A DNA stretch of 35,821 nt from Rhodanobacteraceae bacterium (GTDB lineage Bacteria > Pseudomonadota > Gammaproteobacteria > Xanthomonadales > Rhodanobacteraceae), in contig JAICJG010000017.1 of assembly GCA_025928585.1 (NCBI GenBank), positions 1-35,821 of the forward strand, read 5' to 3'. Shown here piece by piece: positions 1-7,515 of the stretch (positions within the stretch are counted from its first letter, which is position 1; each line of letters opens with the position of its first letter). The notes under the pieces were generated by a model, which had not been told where the DNA came from, ran no database searches, and saw only the letters and a list, made by a program, of their open reading frames with translations. Made by a program: the position numbers and the translations under genes.

Positions 1-293
1 CGCGCGCCCTGGAGCGAACCCAGCACGGCCGCGCCCCGATCCATTCGATTCCGGACGGCCAGCTCGACGGCGCCATCCGCGCGCCACAGCAGCGACTGCA
101 CCCGCGGCCGCAGCAAACGGGCCAGCGAAACGGTGCCGGACAATACGACCGAAACGAGCAGGAGCACGCGCAGCCATTCCGGAACGCCGCTGATCGCGAC
201 GGCCCACAGCGCCAGCAACGAGACGCCGGCTGCCGCCGCCACCAGCATCCGCGAAACGCGGCATTCGAATGCGACCGCGGGTGCCGCCCTCAC
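1..293 (-). CDS. ygfX: YgfX-like inner membrane protein (partial, 3' end outside window)
   Basis: Translating the minus strand from a GTG at 293 gives 97 residues open to the window edge. There are two adjacent hydrophobic segments at about residues 15-35 and 40-55, followed by a hydrophilic part with a WRADGAVEL stretch. Two N-terminal helices and then a small soluble domain is the layout of YgfX/CptA, the usual partner of SdhE. The GTG overlaps the sdhE stop by four bases (GTGA), so translation is probably coupled. YgfX was first described with SdhE/YgfY as a toxin-antitoxin-like pair, but SdhE is now understood as a flavinylation factor, so the role of YgfX is uncertain. The C-terminus is not visible. 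The assignment rests on topology and position more than on a diagnostic motif. Confidence 0.72.
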   Translation of the reverse strand, partial: MRAAPAVAFECRVSRMLVAAAAGVSLLALWAVAISGVPEWLRVLLLVSVVLSGTVSLARLLRPRVQSLLWRADGAVELAVRNRMDRGAAVLGSLQGA

Positions 294-559
294 GGCGCGA
301 GCCCCGCCTGTTGCCGGATTTCGGCCACGATGGTTTGCCAGTCCCTGCGCGGCGGCTCGGCGTGCCCCATCAACCAATCCCAGAGGTCCGGATCCTGCCG
401 GTCGAGCAACGCGTCGAACGCCGCGAATTGCGCTTCGTCCATCGCCGTGCCGCGCGCTTCCAGCCACCCGCCGAGCAGCGCGTCGAGTTCGCGCGTACCT
501 CGGCGACAACGCCACTGCAGGCGTTTGAGGCGTTCGTCAGACACCGCGCCGGCGGGCAT
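290..559 (-). CDS. sdhE: FAD assembly factor SdhE
   Basis: This 89-residue protein matches the SdhE/SDHAF2 family in size (about 80-90 aa). It has the conserved RGxxE signature (R20, G21, E24 in RRGTRELD) and a C-terminal LLDRQDPDLWDW stretch. SdhE helps attach FAD covalently to SdhA and acts in the cytoplasm. It is the sixth gene of the leftward sdhCDAB transcript. Its start overlaps the end of the upstream membrane-protein gene by 23 bases, and its stop overlaps the ygfX start. AAGG lies about seven bases before the ATG. Family and context agree well. Confidence 0.95.
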   Translation of the reverse strand: MPAGAVSDERLKRLQWRCRRGTRELDALLGGWLEARGTAMDEAQFAAFDALLDRQDPDLWDWLMGHAEPPRRDWQTIVAEIRQQAGLAP

Positions 560-1118
560 GTTCGGCCTTCGCCGCGGCGTGGATTTCGCGGGGGGTCATG
601 GTGAAGAGCGCTGCCGAGCGCACGCTTGCCTTGCCCCAGCGTCCCGTGGCGAGCGGGGCGAGCAGGTACCAGAACGTGACGATGACCATCACGCATGCCG
701 GGAGGGTGGACAGCCAAGACGCATCCCCCGCGGCCACCTTGTGCAGTTGCGCGATCAGCAAGATCAGCATCCCCGCACAGACGATTCCCGCCCACACGCG
801 CACGTACCAGGGCAGGCGCGGCGCGACCGGACGATGGTCGATCCACGTGGCGCCCTTGATCTGGAAGTGACCGCGCCAGGCCAGCGTGCCCAGGTAGCCG
901 GCACCGAGGACGCAGCAACCGCAAGCGACGCCCGCCGATTCGAGTGCCGTCCACCACGCCGTCGCGGACGGCGTCGACGACGTGGCGTGGAAGAACGGCG
1001 CAATGGCAATCGTGCACAGCAACGCCAGGCACAAGGCGGCCAGCACCCACATGACGCCGCGTACCAGCCAATGGATGCTCGGCTCGGAATCGTGCGGCGC
1101 GGGTTCGGAACCATCCAT
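537..1118 (-). CDS. Four-helix membrane protein of unknown function between sdhB and sdhE
   Basis: This 193-residue protein has four predicted membrane helices (about residues 18-38, 58-80, 105-125 and 138-158) and a basic cytoplasmic tail ending KAEHARRRGV. I do not recognise a family. The ATG at 1118 is preferred over a GTG at 1133 because GGGAGA lies seven bases upstream of it. It starts 61 bases after the sdhB stop, and its end overlaps the sdhE start by 23 bases, so it lies inside the succinate dehydrogenase operon. A role in complex II assembly or membrane anchoring is only an inference from position. Its two adjacent cysteines in helix 2 (ACGCC) are the only obvious metal- or thiol-like feature. 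Confidence 0.8.
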   Translation of the reverse strand: MDGSEPAPHDSEPSIHWLVRGVMWVLAALCLALLCTIAIAPFFHATSSTPSATAWWTALESAGVACGCCVLGAGYLGTLAWRGHFQIKGATWIDHRPVAPRLPWYVRVWAGIVCAGMLILLIAQLHKVAAGDASWLSTLPACVMVIVTFWYLLAPLATGRWGKASVRSAALFTMTPREIHAAAKAEHARRRGV

Positions 1119-1179
1119 CGCGCGGTCTCCCACGGCAGGCTTCGTGACGATTCTACGCCCGCGCCGCCGGGGCAGCGGC

Positions 1180-1959
1180 TCAGACCGTCCGGTTCATCAG
1201 GAGCTGCTTGATCTCCCCGATCGCCTTGGCGGGGTTCAGGCCCTTCGGGCAGGTATTGGTGCAGTTCATGATCGTGTGGCAGCGGTACAGCTTGAACGGA
1301 TCGTCGAGGTCATCCAGGCGCTCGCCGGTCGCCTCGTCGCGCGAATCGACGATCCAGCGGTACGCCTGCAACAACACCGCCGGCCCGAGGAACCGATCCG
1401 GATTCCACCAGTAGCTCGGGCAGGAAGTCGTACAGCAGGCGCACAGGATGCACTCGTAGAGACCGTCGAGCTTCTTGCGATCCTCGGGCGACTGCAGGCG
1501 TTCGCGGGAGCCGAACGAACTCTGCGACTGCAGCCACGGCTTGATCGAGGCGTACTGCGCATAGAAATGGGTGAGGTCGGGAACGAGGTCCTTGACCACC
1601 GGCATGTGCGGCAGCGGATAGATGCCGACGTCGCCGTCCGGCAGTTCGTCGAGGCCCTTGGTGCACGCGAGGGTGTTCTCGCCGTCGATGTTCATCGCGC
1701 ATGAGCCGCACACACCTTCGCGGCAGGAACGGCGCAGGGTCAGGGTCGGGTCGATCTCGTTCTTGATCTTAAGCAGCACGTCGAGGACCATCGCCGAGCC
1801 CGTGACGTCGACCTCGTAGGTGTCCACCCGCGGATTGCCGCCGACGTCCGGATCCCAGCGGTACACCCGGAAGTTGCGCACCTTCTTGCCGCCCGGCTTG
1901 GCGGCGAAGCGCTTGCCCTTCTGGACCTTCGACATCTGCGGAAGCGTGAATTCAGCCAT
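1180..1959 (-). CDS. sdhB: Succinate dehydrogenase iron-sulfur subunit
   Basis: The 259-residue protein carries all three cluster sites of SdhB. Cys79, 84, 87 and 99 fit the [2Fe-2S] centre (CREGVCGSC...C). Cys170, 173, 176 and 237 fit the [4Fe-4S] centre. Cys180, 227 and 233 fit the [3Fe-4S] centre. It passes electrons from SdhA flavin to ubiquinone at the SdhCD membrane anchor. The start ATG at 1959 follows GGATGTGAG, and those bases adjoin an inverted-repeat element that fills most of the 170-bp gap to sdhA. The order C-D-A-B is standard, but the gap to sdhA is unusually long. Confidence 0.98.
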   Translation of the reverse strand: MAEFTLPQMSKVQKGKRFAAKPGGKKVRNFRVYRWDPDVGGNPRVDTYEVDVTGSAMVLDVLLKIKNEIDPTLTLRRSCREGVCGSCAMNIDGENTLACTKGLDELPDGDVGIYPLPHMPVVKDLVPDLTHFYAQYASIKPWLQSQSSFGSRERLQSPEDRKKLDGLYECILCACCTTSCPSYWWNPDRFLGPAVLLQAYRWIVDSRDEATGERLDDLDDPFKLYRCHTIMNCTNTCPKGLNPAKAIGEIKQLLMNRTV

Positions 1960-1968
1960 GGCTCACAT

Positions 1969-2124
1969 CCGGGAATCGGGGGTTGGGAATCGGGAGTCGC
2001 AAAAGCCGCGCACGCGGCTGCCTTGTCGGGTTTTCGGGTAACGGAATGGACGCCCACGAAGCGTCTGCACCAGGATCGCGACAGCCGACATCGCGATTCC
2101 CGATTCTCCATTCCCCAATCCCGG
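1969..2124. repeat. Long inverted-repeat element between sdhA and sdhB
   Basis: The arms 1969-2000 and 2093-2124 are 32 bases each and match at 25 of 32 positions as an inverted repeat. The inner half (GAATCGGGA-TCGC) matches best. The enclosed 92 bases include a perfect hairpin AGCCGCG-CA-CGCGGCT at 2004-2019. The arms are built of GGGAATCGGG-like units, a type of intergenic repeat I associate with Xanthomonadaceae genomes. There is no ORF inside. It occupies nearly the whole sdhA-sdhB spacer, so the sdh mRNA should fold here. It could be a small MITE/REP-like element or an mRNA processing site. Confidence 0.7.
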
Positions 2125-2129
2125 CCTCA

Positions 2130-3926
2130 TCAATACACCCGCTTCTTCGGCGGCACCGTCTCGACCTCGTCGGTCATGGTATTGAGGTGCACCGGGCGAT
2201 ACCCGAAGCTGCACTCGCCCTTGTCGTTGACCGCGACCAGGGTGTGTTTCATCCAGTTGGCGTCGTCGCGCTCGGGGAAGTCCTCGCGCGCGTGCGCGCC
2301 GCGGCTCTCGTGCCGCTGTTCGGCCGAATGCATGGTGCCGACCGCCTGCCCGAGCAGGTTGGCCAGCTCGAAGGTCTCGACCAGGTCCGAGTTCCAGATC
2401 AGCGAACGGTCGGTGACACGAATGTCCTCGAACTGCGCATATACCTCGTCGATTTTCGCGCAGCCTTGCTTGAGCGTCTCGGCAGTGCGGAACACCGCGG
2501 CGTCCGCCTGCATGGTCTTCTGCATCTTCTGGCGCAATTGCGCGGTCGGGGTGCCGCCATCGGCGTGGCGAAGCTTGTCGAGGCGGGTCAGCGCCGGCTC
2601 GATCGCATCGGCCGGGAGGTCGTGGTGCGGCGTGTTGGGCGCGATGACCTCGGCGCAGCGATTCGCCACCGCGCGCCCGAACACCACGAGGTCCAGCAGC
2701 GAGTTGGACCCGAGCCGGTTGCCCCCATGCACCGAAACGCACGCCGCTTCGCCGATCGCGAACAGCCCCGGCACCACCACGTCGGGATCTTCACCGACCC
2801 TCTGGACCACTTCACCGTGGTAGTTGGTCGGGATGCCACCCATGTTGTAGTGCACGGTCGGCAGTACCGGAATCGGTTCCCGCGTGACATCGACGCCCGC
2901 GAAGATGCGCGCGGTCTCGGAAATGCCAGGCAGGCGCTCGTGCAGCACTTCGGCGCCGAGGTGCGCCAGGTTGAGGTGCACGTGGTCGGCGTGGTCGCCG
3001 ACCCCGCGGCCCTCGCGGATTTCCATCGTGATCGCACGGCTCACCACGTCGCGCGAGGCGAGGTCCTTCGCATTCGGCGCGTAGCGCTCCATGAAGCGCT
3101 CGCCCTTGGAATTGGTGAGGAAACCGCCCTCGCCCCGCGAGCCTTCGGTGATCAGGCAGCCGGAACCGTAGATGCCGGTCGGGTGGAACTGCACGAACTC
3201 GAGGTCCTGCAGCGCGATCCCCGCGCGCAGCGCCATCCCGCCGCCGTCACCGGTGCAGGTGTGCGCGGAGGTGCAGGAAAAGTACGCGCGACCGTAACCA
3301 CCGGTCGCGATCACGATCGCGTGCCCGCGAAACAGGTGCAGGGTGCCCTCATTGAGATCGATCGCGAGGACTCCGGAAATCCGTCCCGTGCGCGGGTCCT
3401 TCACCAGGTCCGTCGCGAAGTATTCAATGAAGAACCGGGCGTCGTGCCTGAGCGCCTGCGTGTAGAGGGTATGCAGGATCGCGTGGCCCGTGCGGTCGGC
3501 CGCGGCGCAGGTGCGCTGCGCGGTGCCCTCACCATAATGCGTCGTCATGCCGCCGAACGGACGCTGGTAGATCTTGCCCTCCGCGGTGCGCGAGAACGGC
3601 ACGCCGAAATGTTCCAGCTCGATCACCGCCGGAATCGCCTCGCGGCACATGTATTCGACGGCATCCTGGTCGCCCAGCCAGTCGCCACCCTTCACGGTGT
3701 CGTAGAAATGGAAGCGCCAGTCGTCCTCGCCCATGTTGCCGAGCGCGGCAGCGACGCCACCCTGCGCGGCGACCGTGTGCGAGCGGGTCGGGAACACCTT
3801 GGTGACACAGGCGGCCGAAAGCCCCTTGGCGGCCAGTCCCATGGTGGCGCGCAGGCCGGCACCGCCGGCGCCGACGACCACCACGTCGTATTCATGGGTT
3901 TCGACCTTGTAACTCTCGTTGGGCAT
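2130..3926 (-). CDS. sdhA: Succinate dehydrogenase flavoprotein subunit
   Basis: The 598-residue protein has the N-terminal FAD-binding motif [13 protein letters not shown] (residues 15-27). His50 in [11 protein letters not shown] is the residue that binds FAD covalently in this family. Substrate-site residues are visible in HPTGIYGSG, the Arg of [14 protein letters not shown] and GGNRLGSNS. It oxidises succinate to fumarate on the cytoplasmic face. The ATG at 3926 is chosen over an upstream in-frame start because AAGGG lies six bases before it and the protein then begins like other SdhA proteins. It is preceded by a 179-bp spacer after sdhD. Confidence 0.98.
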   Translation of the reverse strand: MPNESYKVETHEYDVVVVGAGGAGLRATMGLAAKGLSAACVTKVFPTRSHTVAAQGGVAAALGNMGEDDWRFHFYDTVKGGDWLGDQDAVEYMCREAIPAVIELEHFGVPFSRTAEGKIYQRPFGGMTTHYGEGTAQRTCAAADRTGHAILHTLYTQALRHDARFFIEYFATDLVKDPRTGRISGVLAIDLNEGTLHLFRGHAIVIATGGYGRAYFSCTSAHTCTGDGGGMALRAGIALQDLEFVQFHPTGIYGSGCLITEGSRGEGGFLTNSKGERFMERYAPNAKDLASRDVVSRAITMEIREGRGVGDHADHVHLNLAHLGAEVLHERLPGISETARIFAGVDVTREPIPVLPTVHYNMGGIPTNYHGEVVQRVGEDPDVVVPGLFAIGEAACVSVHGGNRLGSNSLLDLVVFGRAVANRCAEVIAPNTPHHDLPADAIEPALTRLDKLRHADGGTPTAQLRQKMQKTMQADAAVFRTAETLKQGCAKIDEVYAQFEDIRVTDRSLIWNSDLVETFELANLLGQAVGTMHSAEQRHESRGAHAREDFPERDDANWMKHTLVAVNDKGECSFGYRPVHLNTMTDEVETVPPKKRVY

Positions 3927-4075
3927 GTGGAACCCTTGTCCGGAATTTCGGGATGCCCTGGACCAATCCATCCAAGATCGTGAGGGCGTACCGGTCCCGG
4001 CACCTGCCGGACCCGGCCTTGCGCATCAGGCACGTGCGTGCGTGATTCGCGGGTGGCGCATCCCTGCACCGCGCA

Positions 4076-4092
4076 GGCCTCCAGCGGAGGCC
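4076..4092. other. Hairpin in the sdhD-sdhA spacer
   Basis: GGCCTCC-AGC-GGAGGCC is a perfect seven-base-pair stem with a three-base loop, 13 bases past the sdhD stop. No T-run follows, so it is not a standard intrinsic terminator. It may stabilise or partly terminate the sdhCD message. The rest of the 3927-4105 spacer holds no gene. Confidence 0.5.
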
Positions 4093-4105
4093 CTGGCTGC
4101 CGGTT

Positions 4106-4516
4106 TCAGCCGGCGCCGTTGAGCCAGAGGGCGAGCACGGCCATCACGGAGGCCAGCGCGCCGAGGAACGCGCCGAAGCGGAGCGCGATCGCGAGGGTCA
4201 CTTCCAGCCAGCGGGTGTGCACGTAGTCCTCGATGATCACCTGCAGGCCGAGCGCCCCGTGCCAGAACATGCACACGGTGAACACGATCAGCAAGATCGC
4301 CTGCACCGGCTGGGCGACCATCGCCACCACCGCGGCGTAGTCCGCCGCGTGCAGCATCCCGCCGAGCACGAACAGGAACCAGATCGACAGCGGCACCAGC
4401 GCAATCGCGGTGACGCGTTGTACCCACCAGTGGTGGACTCCGGTCTTCGACGACCCCCAACCGCGCGCCACCTTGAGCGGCGTGCGCAAGCCTTCCTGCC
4501 CCGGATAACTGCTCAT
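4106..4516 (-). CDS. sdhD: Succinate dehydrogenase hydrophobic membrane anchor subunit
   Basis: The 136-residue protein has three membrane helices (about residues 35-55, 68-92 and 105-128). The family residues are present: R34 in HHWWVQRVTA, H86 in WHGALGLQ, and D97-Y98 in IEDYVH, which correspond to the quinone-site Asp-Tyr of E. coli SdhD. With SdhC it binds haem b and ubiquinone in the inner membrane. Its ATG overlaps the sdhC stop by four bases (ATGA), which fixes the start and suggests translational coupling. Confidence 0.95.
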   Translation of the reverse strand: MSSYPGQEGLRTPLKVARGWGSSKTGVHHWWVQRVTAIALVPLSIWFLFVLGGMLHAADYAAVVAMVAQPVQAILLIVFTVCMFWHGALGLQVIIEDYVHTRWLEVTLAIALRFGAFLGALASVMAVLALWLNGAG

Positions 4517-4932
4517 GCGCCACCTCCGGCGATCCGCAGTGCCAGCAGCACCCACACCAGCACGGTGAGCGCGACGCTGACGGCGAGGATCATCCAGCCC
4601 GTGGACCAGTAGGACGGATCGTGCGCACGGTCGCGATTCGCCGGTCCATAGCCGCGCCCGGCGTCGCGAACCAGGTGCTGGATGCCGTTGCAGAGGTGGT
4701 ACCACAAGGACCACAGCCAGAGGAACAGCAGGATCTCGCCGATCCAGCCGGTCCAGAACGAGGCGAACACGCTCCACGCGCCCTCGTTGGTCGCGGCGAT
4801 CAGCGCCCACGCGACCAGCAACGCGCCCAGGCACAGGAACAGTCCGGTCAACCGGTGCAGGGTCGACTGCAGCATGTTGACGCGCCAGCGGTAAACGCCG
4901 AGGTGCGGCGACAACGGTCGTGTATTCGGCAT
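4513..4932 (-). CDS. sdhC: Succinate dehydrogenase cytochrome b556 subunit
   Basis: The 139-residue protein has three membrane helices. S23, H26 and R27 in STLHRLTG fit the quinone-binding segment, and H86 in GIQHLVRD fits the axial haem ligand of the family. It is the first structural gene of the leftward sdhCDAB operon. The ATG at 4932 (protein begins MPNTRPLSPH) has AAGGA nine bases upstream. An in-frame ATG three codons earlier would have no space for a ribosome site. Confidence 0.96.
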   Translation of the reverse strand: MPNTRPLSPHLGVYRWRVNMLQSTLHRLTGLFLCLGALLVAWALIAATNEGAWSVFASFWTGWIGEILLFLWLWSLWYHLCNGIQHLVRDAGRGYGPANRDRAHDPSYWSTGWMILAVSVALTVLVWVLLALRIAGGGA

Positions 4933-5002
4933 GTCCCTCATTCCTTGTCGATCTCGCGCAACCCGGTCCCCGCGTCGGTGTGGGCGCCGATGATCGTCGT
5001 TC

Positions 5003-5032
5003 ATTATCGCATGAAGGCACGGGCGCTGCGAA
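5003..5032 (-). promoter_or_regulatory. Probable extended -10 promoter of sdhCDAB
   Basis: Read leftward, TGCGATAAT (5003-5011) matches an extended -10 element (TGn then GATAAT). A weak -35-like TTCGCA lies 18 bases upstream (5027-5032). Transcription would start near 4996, about 64 bases before the sdhC ATG. It lies between the dispersed repeat copy at 5059-5167 and sdhC, so sdhCDAB need not depend on transcription of the upstream small gene. Confidence 0.5.
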
Positions 5033-5058
5033 CAGAACCCTTGAGCCATGCTTCCTAC

Positions 5059-5167
5059 GAGGCGGCTGTTGCGAAAAGTCAGGCCATAGAGGCATTCTGG
5101 TGCAGCAGATTCGAGGCGAAGCCGCTTATCGCTTCATCCAGCGAGGCAGTGATCATGGACGATCGCA
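5059..5167 (+). repeat. Dispersed ~110-bp repeat, copy 1
   Basis: The left part (GCGGCTGTTGCGAAAAGTC then AGGCCA) is identical to copy 3 over 25 bases with one difference. The right part is GATCATGGACGATCGCA, close to copies 2 and 3. It is 109 bases long and stops right at the TAG of the SDHAF4-like gene (5168-5170). No ORF lies inside. Read on the minus strand, it would form the 3' untranslated end of that gene's mRNA. Confidence 0.75.
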
Positions 5168-5332
5168 CTAAAAGTCGATGCAGCGCCCGTTCTTCTCCCA
5201 ATCGCCGTAACGCGTGGGATCGAGGCCGTCGCCTTCCGGCGTCGGACGTTCGCGGGGCGCGGGCGCCTGCGGCGATGGCTGGCTGGGCGGCGCCTCGCCC
5301 GGTGCCGGCGTGTCGGATGATGGTTCGGCCAT
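5168..5332 (-). CDS. DUF1674 / SDHAF4-like succinate dehydrogenase assembly factor
   Basis: This 54-residue protein has a Pro-rich, probably disordered N-terminal half and ends DPTRYGDWEKNGRCIDF. That is the diagnostic C-terminal motif of the DUF1674/SDHAF4 family. In eukaryotes SDHAF4 binds flavinylated SdhA and protects it until it joins SdhB. The gene lies on the sdh strand, 235 bases upstream of sdhC, which supports the same role here. The ATG at 5332 is preferred over one at 5374, which would add 14 unrelated residues. The ribosome site is weak (GGAAGA about 11 bases upstream). Confidence 0.88.
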   Translation of the reverse strand: MAEPSSDTPAPGEAPPSQPSPQAPAPRERPTPEGDGLDPTRYGDWEKNGRCIDF

Positions 5333-5438
5333 CGTGCTCGGATCTTCCGGAATCGCAAATGCACATTGTCGCACTCGGCGCTCGCTCGCGCATCGACAAC
5401 GCTGCTACGGTTACGCGAGTTCTTCCGGCGAACCTGCG

Positions 5439-6242
5439 ATGACCCGGTCCTGTCCAACGCTCGGCCATGCCCACTGCCTCGCGATCGAAGGCGCCGACGC
5501 GCGCCGTTTTGCGCAGGCGCAATTCTCGGGCAACCTGGATGCGCTCGTGCCGGGACACTGGCAGTGGAACGCGTGGCTCTCGCCGCAGGGGCGCGTGCGC
5601 GCGCTGATGCACCTCGTGGACGCGGGCGACGGCAACCTGCTTGCCGTGCTGCGCGGTGGTGACGCGCAGGAAATCCGCGCCGCGCTGGCGCGCTTCCTGT
5701 TGCGGGCGCGTGCGACGCTGGCGGTGCAGGCGTTCGAATGCCTCGCGGGTGGCCCGGCCGCGACGGGAACGGCCGTGCGCGAGGTGGGCGCGATCGTGCT
5801 TGGCCATGGTTCGCGCAGCCTGCGCCTCGAGACGGCTGCGGCAGCAGCGGCGCCGCGCGACCCCGCCGCGCGCATGGCATGGCGCCTCGAGGACATCCGC
5901 CGAGGTTGGCCCACCCTGCCCCGGGGGGAACCGCAATTCCTTCCGCCGGCACTCGGGCTCGAGCACCTGCGGGCGGTGTCGTTCGACAAGGGGTGCTACC
6001 CCGGCCAGGAAATCGCGGCGCGCCTTCGCTATCGCGGCGGGCAGAAGCACCGCCTGTACCACCTGCGGGGTCCGGCGCCGCCGGCGGGCGATGGGCCGAC
6101 CCTCCCGAAGGGAATCACATGCCTGGATGCAGTCACCCGCGAAGGTACCACCGACATGCTGGCGGTCGGCCCGGTGGACCTGCCGCAGGAAATCACGGTG
6201 GCAGACCGGACCCATCGGGTCATCACCGCGTTCGATCCCTGA
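5439..6242 (+). CDS. ygfZ: YgfZ/GcvT-domain folate-binding Fe-S maturation protein
   Basis: The 267-residue protein carries the YgfZ signature KGCYPGQE with Cys186, followed by ARLRYRGG. YgfZ is a tetrahydrofolate-binding protein that helps build or repair certain iron-sulfur enzymes, succinate dehydrogenase included. It is shorter than E. coli YgfZ (about 326 aa), as in related Xanthomonadales proteins. It is divergent from the SDHAF4-like gene and its ATG lies 107 bases from that start, so the two share a regulatory region. The start was set by the onset of family-like sequence. No strong Shine-Dalgarno is visible. Confidence 0.92.
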   Translation: MTRSCPTLGHAHCLAIEGADARRFAQAQFSGNLDALVPGHWQWNAWLSPQGRVRALMHLVDAGDGNLLAVLRGGDAQEIRAALARFLLRARATLAVQAFECLAGGPAATGTAVREVGAIVLGHGSRSLRLETAAAAAAPRDPAARMAWRLEDIRRGWPTLPRGEPQFLPPALGLEHLRAVSFDKGCYPGQEIAARLRYRGGQKHRLYHLRGPAPPAGDGPTLPKGITCLDAVTREGTTDMLAVGPVDLPQEITVADRTHRVITAFDP

Positions 6243-6903
6243 ACGGTTGGCGTCCGGCCGCGCCGTTCCGCGCCGTCTGCCGGGGCCGGTCGAAGCCGCC
6301 GTGATCGCCCCTTGGCCCGCGCTTGCAGGTCAACAATTTCAGTGGCTTGTGCGAACAATTTTGCGACGTTTCTTGCGTGGGTTTCCCAACCCAATCTAAA
6401 CGTCCCGGTGTCCGCCGGCAGCATGGCACTTGTGCCGGCCGCGAGCCGCCCGTAGGCTTCCCCCCGTCCAGAGCCCGGGCCTGCTTCAGCCCGGGGGCCG
6501 CACGCGATCCGCGGATCCCGCATCACGTGCGACGGCGAACCTTCGCCGATTGCCGAACGTCGTTGGCACATTGCGGAACCTCCCAGCCCCGGCCCCTTGC
6601 CGGCGATCGCTTCCAGGTTCCGGCCGACGCCCAACCATTGCGGCGCAGCCCCTGCGCGCCGTGTTCCAGAGCCAGGTGCCGGCCTGACCCGGCATGTGGT
6701 GCACAGGGTGTGTCCACGCCATGCGTGGTCGCGCAGATGGCCCCTTGCCTGCAGCGCAAGGAACAGCGAGGAAGAGGTATGGCGACACCCAGACGAGCGA
6801 AGACCCAGCCAGGCGGTCAAGGGGTCCCGGCCCCCGAGCTTCCTCCGTGGCAAACGCCCTGCGGCGATGCCCGCCCTGACCTTGCGTCAGGGAGTACGCC
6901 CCG
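6243..6903. other. 660-bp gene-free stretch with multiple hairpins
   Basis: No ORF here has family character or a ribosome site. Bases 6330-6400 are much more AT-rich than the surroundings and look like a promoter region (TTGCGA, TTGCGT, then TCTAAA near 6395). Downstream there are strong hairpins: GCCGGCA/TGCCGGC at 6414-6439, CCCGGGC/GCCCGGG at 6474-6495, and GGCGAA/TTCGCC just after 6530. The stretch ends in the hairpin next to the 6904 start. It may be a long structured 5' leader for the hydrolase or contain a small RNA. I could not match it to a known riboswitch, RNase P RNA, 6S RNA, SRP RNA or tmRNA. Confidence 0.4.
6874..6892 (+). promoter_or_regulatory. Hairpin covering the ribosome site of the SleB-like gene
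   Basis: CCCTGAC-CTTGC-GTCAGGG is a perfect seven-base-pair stem. The likely Shine-Dalgarno AGGGAG (6889-6894) lies mostly in its 3' arm, nine bases before the ATG at 6904. Folding would hide the ribosome site. Confidence 0.55.
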
Positions 6904-7335
6904 ATGACCCTGGGCCTGTTGCTCGGCATGATCGCGCTGCTTCCGCGGCCGGTTGCCGACCAGACCTGCCTTGCCGCCACCGTGTACATGGAGGCGCGCA
7001 GCCAGCCGACCCGCGGCCAACTGGCCGTCGCCGAAGTGGCACTGGACCGTCTCGACATGGGGCGTTACGGCGACAACATCTGCGAAGTCGTGACCGCTCC
7101 ACACCAGTTCGCGCTGACGACCAACTCGAAGAACTTCCGGATCGACAATCCCCGGGCTTGGGACAAGGCGTGGAAGATCGCCGGCAAGGCCATTGCGATC
7201 TGGAACGAACCGAGCAAGGACCGCAAACTGGTGGTGCCGGGCGCGGACCATTTCATACGCCTGGGTTCCAGCGCGAACTGGGCGAAGAACCCGATCGCCA
7301 CCATCGGCGACCACGAGTTCTACGCGGTCGATTGA
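6904..7335 (+). CDS. SleB-family cell wall hydrolase
   Basis: The 143-residue protein starts with a short hydrophobic signal-like segment (MTLGLLLGMIALLP). It then has CLAATVYMEARSQ, matching the Hydrolase_2 (SleB/CwlJ) core in which the Glu of the EAR motif is the likely catalytic residue. GQLAVAEVALDRL and the late IGDHEFY also fit the family. SleB-type enzymes are lytic transglycosylases acting on peptidoglycan. Non-sporulating Proteobacteria carry them as general wall-remodelling enzymes in the periplasm. It is monocistronic, with a structured leader and an intrinsic terminator 18 bases after the stop. Confidence 0.87.
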   Translation: MTLGLLLGMIALLPRPVADQTCLAATVYMEARSQPTRGQLAVAEVALDRLDMGRYGDNICEVVTAPHQFALTTNSKNFRIDNPRAWDKAWKIAGKAIAIWNEPSKDRKLVVPGADHFIRLGSSANWAKNPIATIGDHEFYAVD

Positions 7336-7352
7336 GCGTGACGCCCGGCAAG

Positions 7353-7379
7353 AAAAAGCCCTCGATGAGAGGGCTTTTT
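7353..7379 (+). terminator. Intrinsic terminator after the SleB-like gene (bidirectional)
   Basis: AAAAAGCCCTC-GATGA-GAGGGCTTTTT forms a GC stem flanked by A- and T-runs. It ends the rightward hydrolase transcript. Because the stem is symmetrical it can also stop the leftward lipoprotein transcript after it passes the repeat at 7405-7515. Confidence 0.93.
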
Positions 7380-7404
7380 CCTGGACGAAACGAACGGTCT
7401 GTGC

Positions 7405-7515
7405 GGAGTGCCTTTGGTGGAAAGCCAGGCCATGGACGGCCGTTCCGGCGCTTCATGGCCACGAGGAATCCGCACGACGAACCGCTTGGGGCTACCGCGA
7501 TCATGGATGATCGCA
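7405..7515 (+). repeat. Dispersed ~110-bp repeat, copy 2
   Basis: This is the most diverged copy on the left (TGGAAAGCCAGGCCATGGACGG). On the right it holds the perfect palindrome GCGATCAT-GG-ATGATCGC (7497-7514). An inner palindrome-like GGCCATGGACGGCC is at 7428-7441. It ends one base before the TGA (7516-7518) of the leftward lipoprotein gene. The orientation is the same as copies 1 and 3. Confidence 0.7.

Noticed and set aside
1983-3983. 666-codon open frame antisense to sdhA
   Set aside because: It is a frame shadow of a high-GC gene. The sdhA side carries all catalytic motifs, and the antisense protein is Arg/His/Val-rich with no domain.
6690-6903. Possible c-di-GMP or c-di-AMP riboswitch before the wall hydrolase
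   Set aside because: GGCAAACG near 6850 recalls the GEMM core, but the second conserved block and the needed pairing are absent.
6323-6907. 194-codon open frame in the 6243-6903 gap
   Set aside because: No ribosome site, no family motifs, Arg/Pro/Cys-rich composition, and it runs over several strong hairpins and into the next gene's start.
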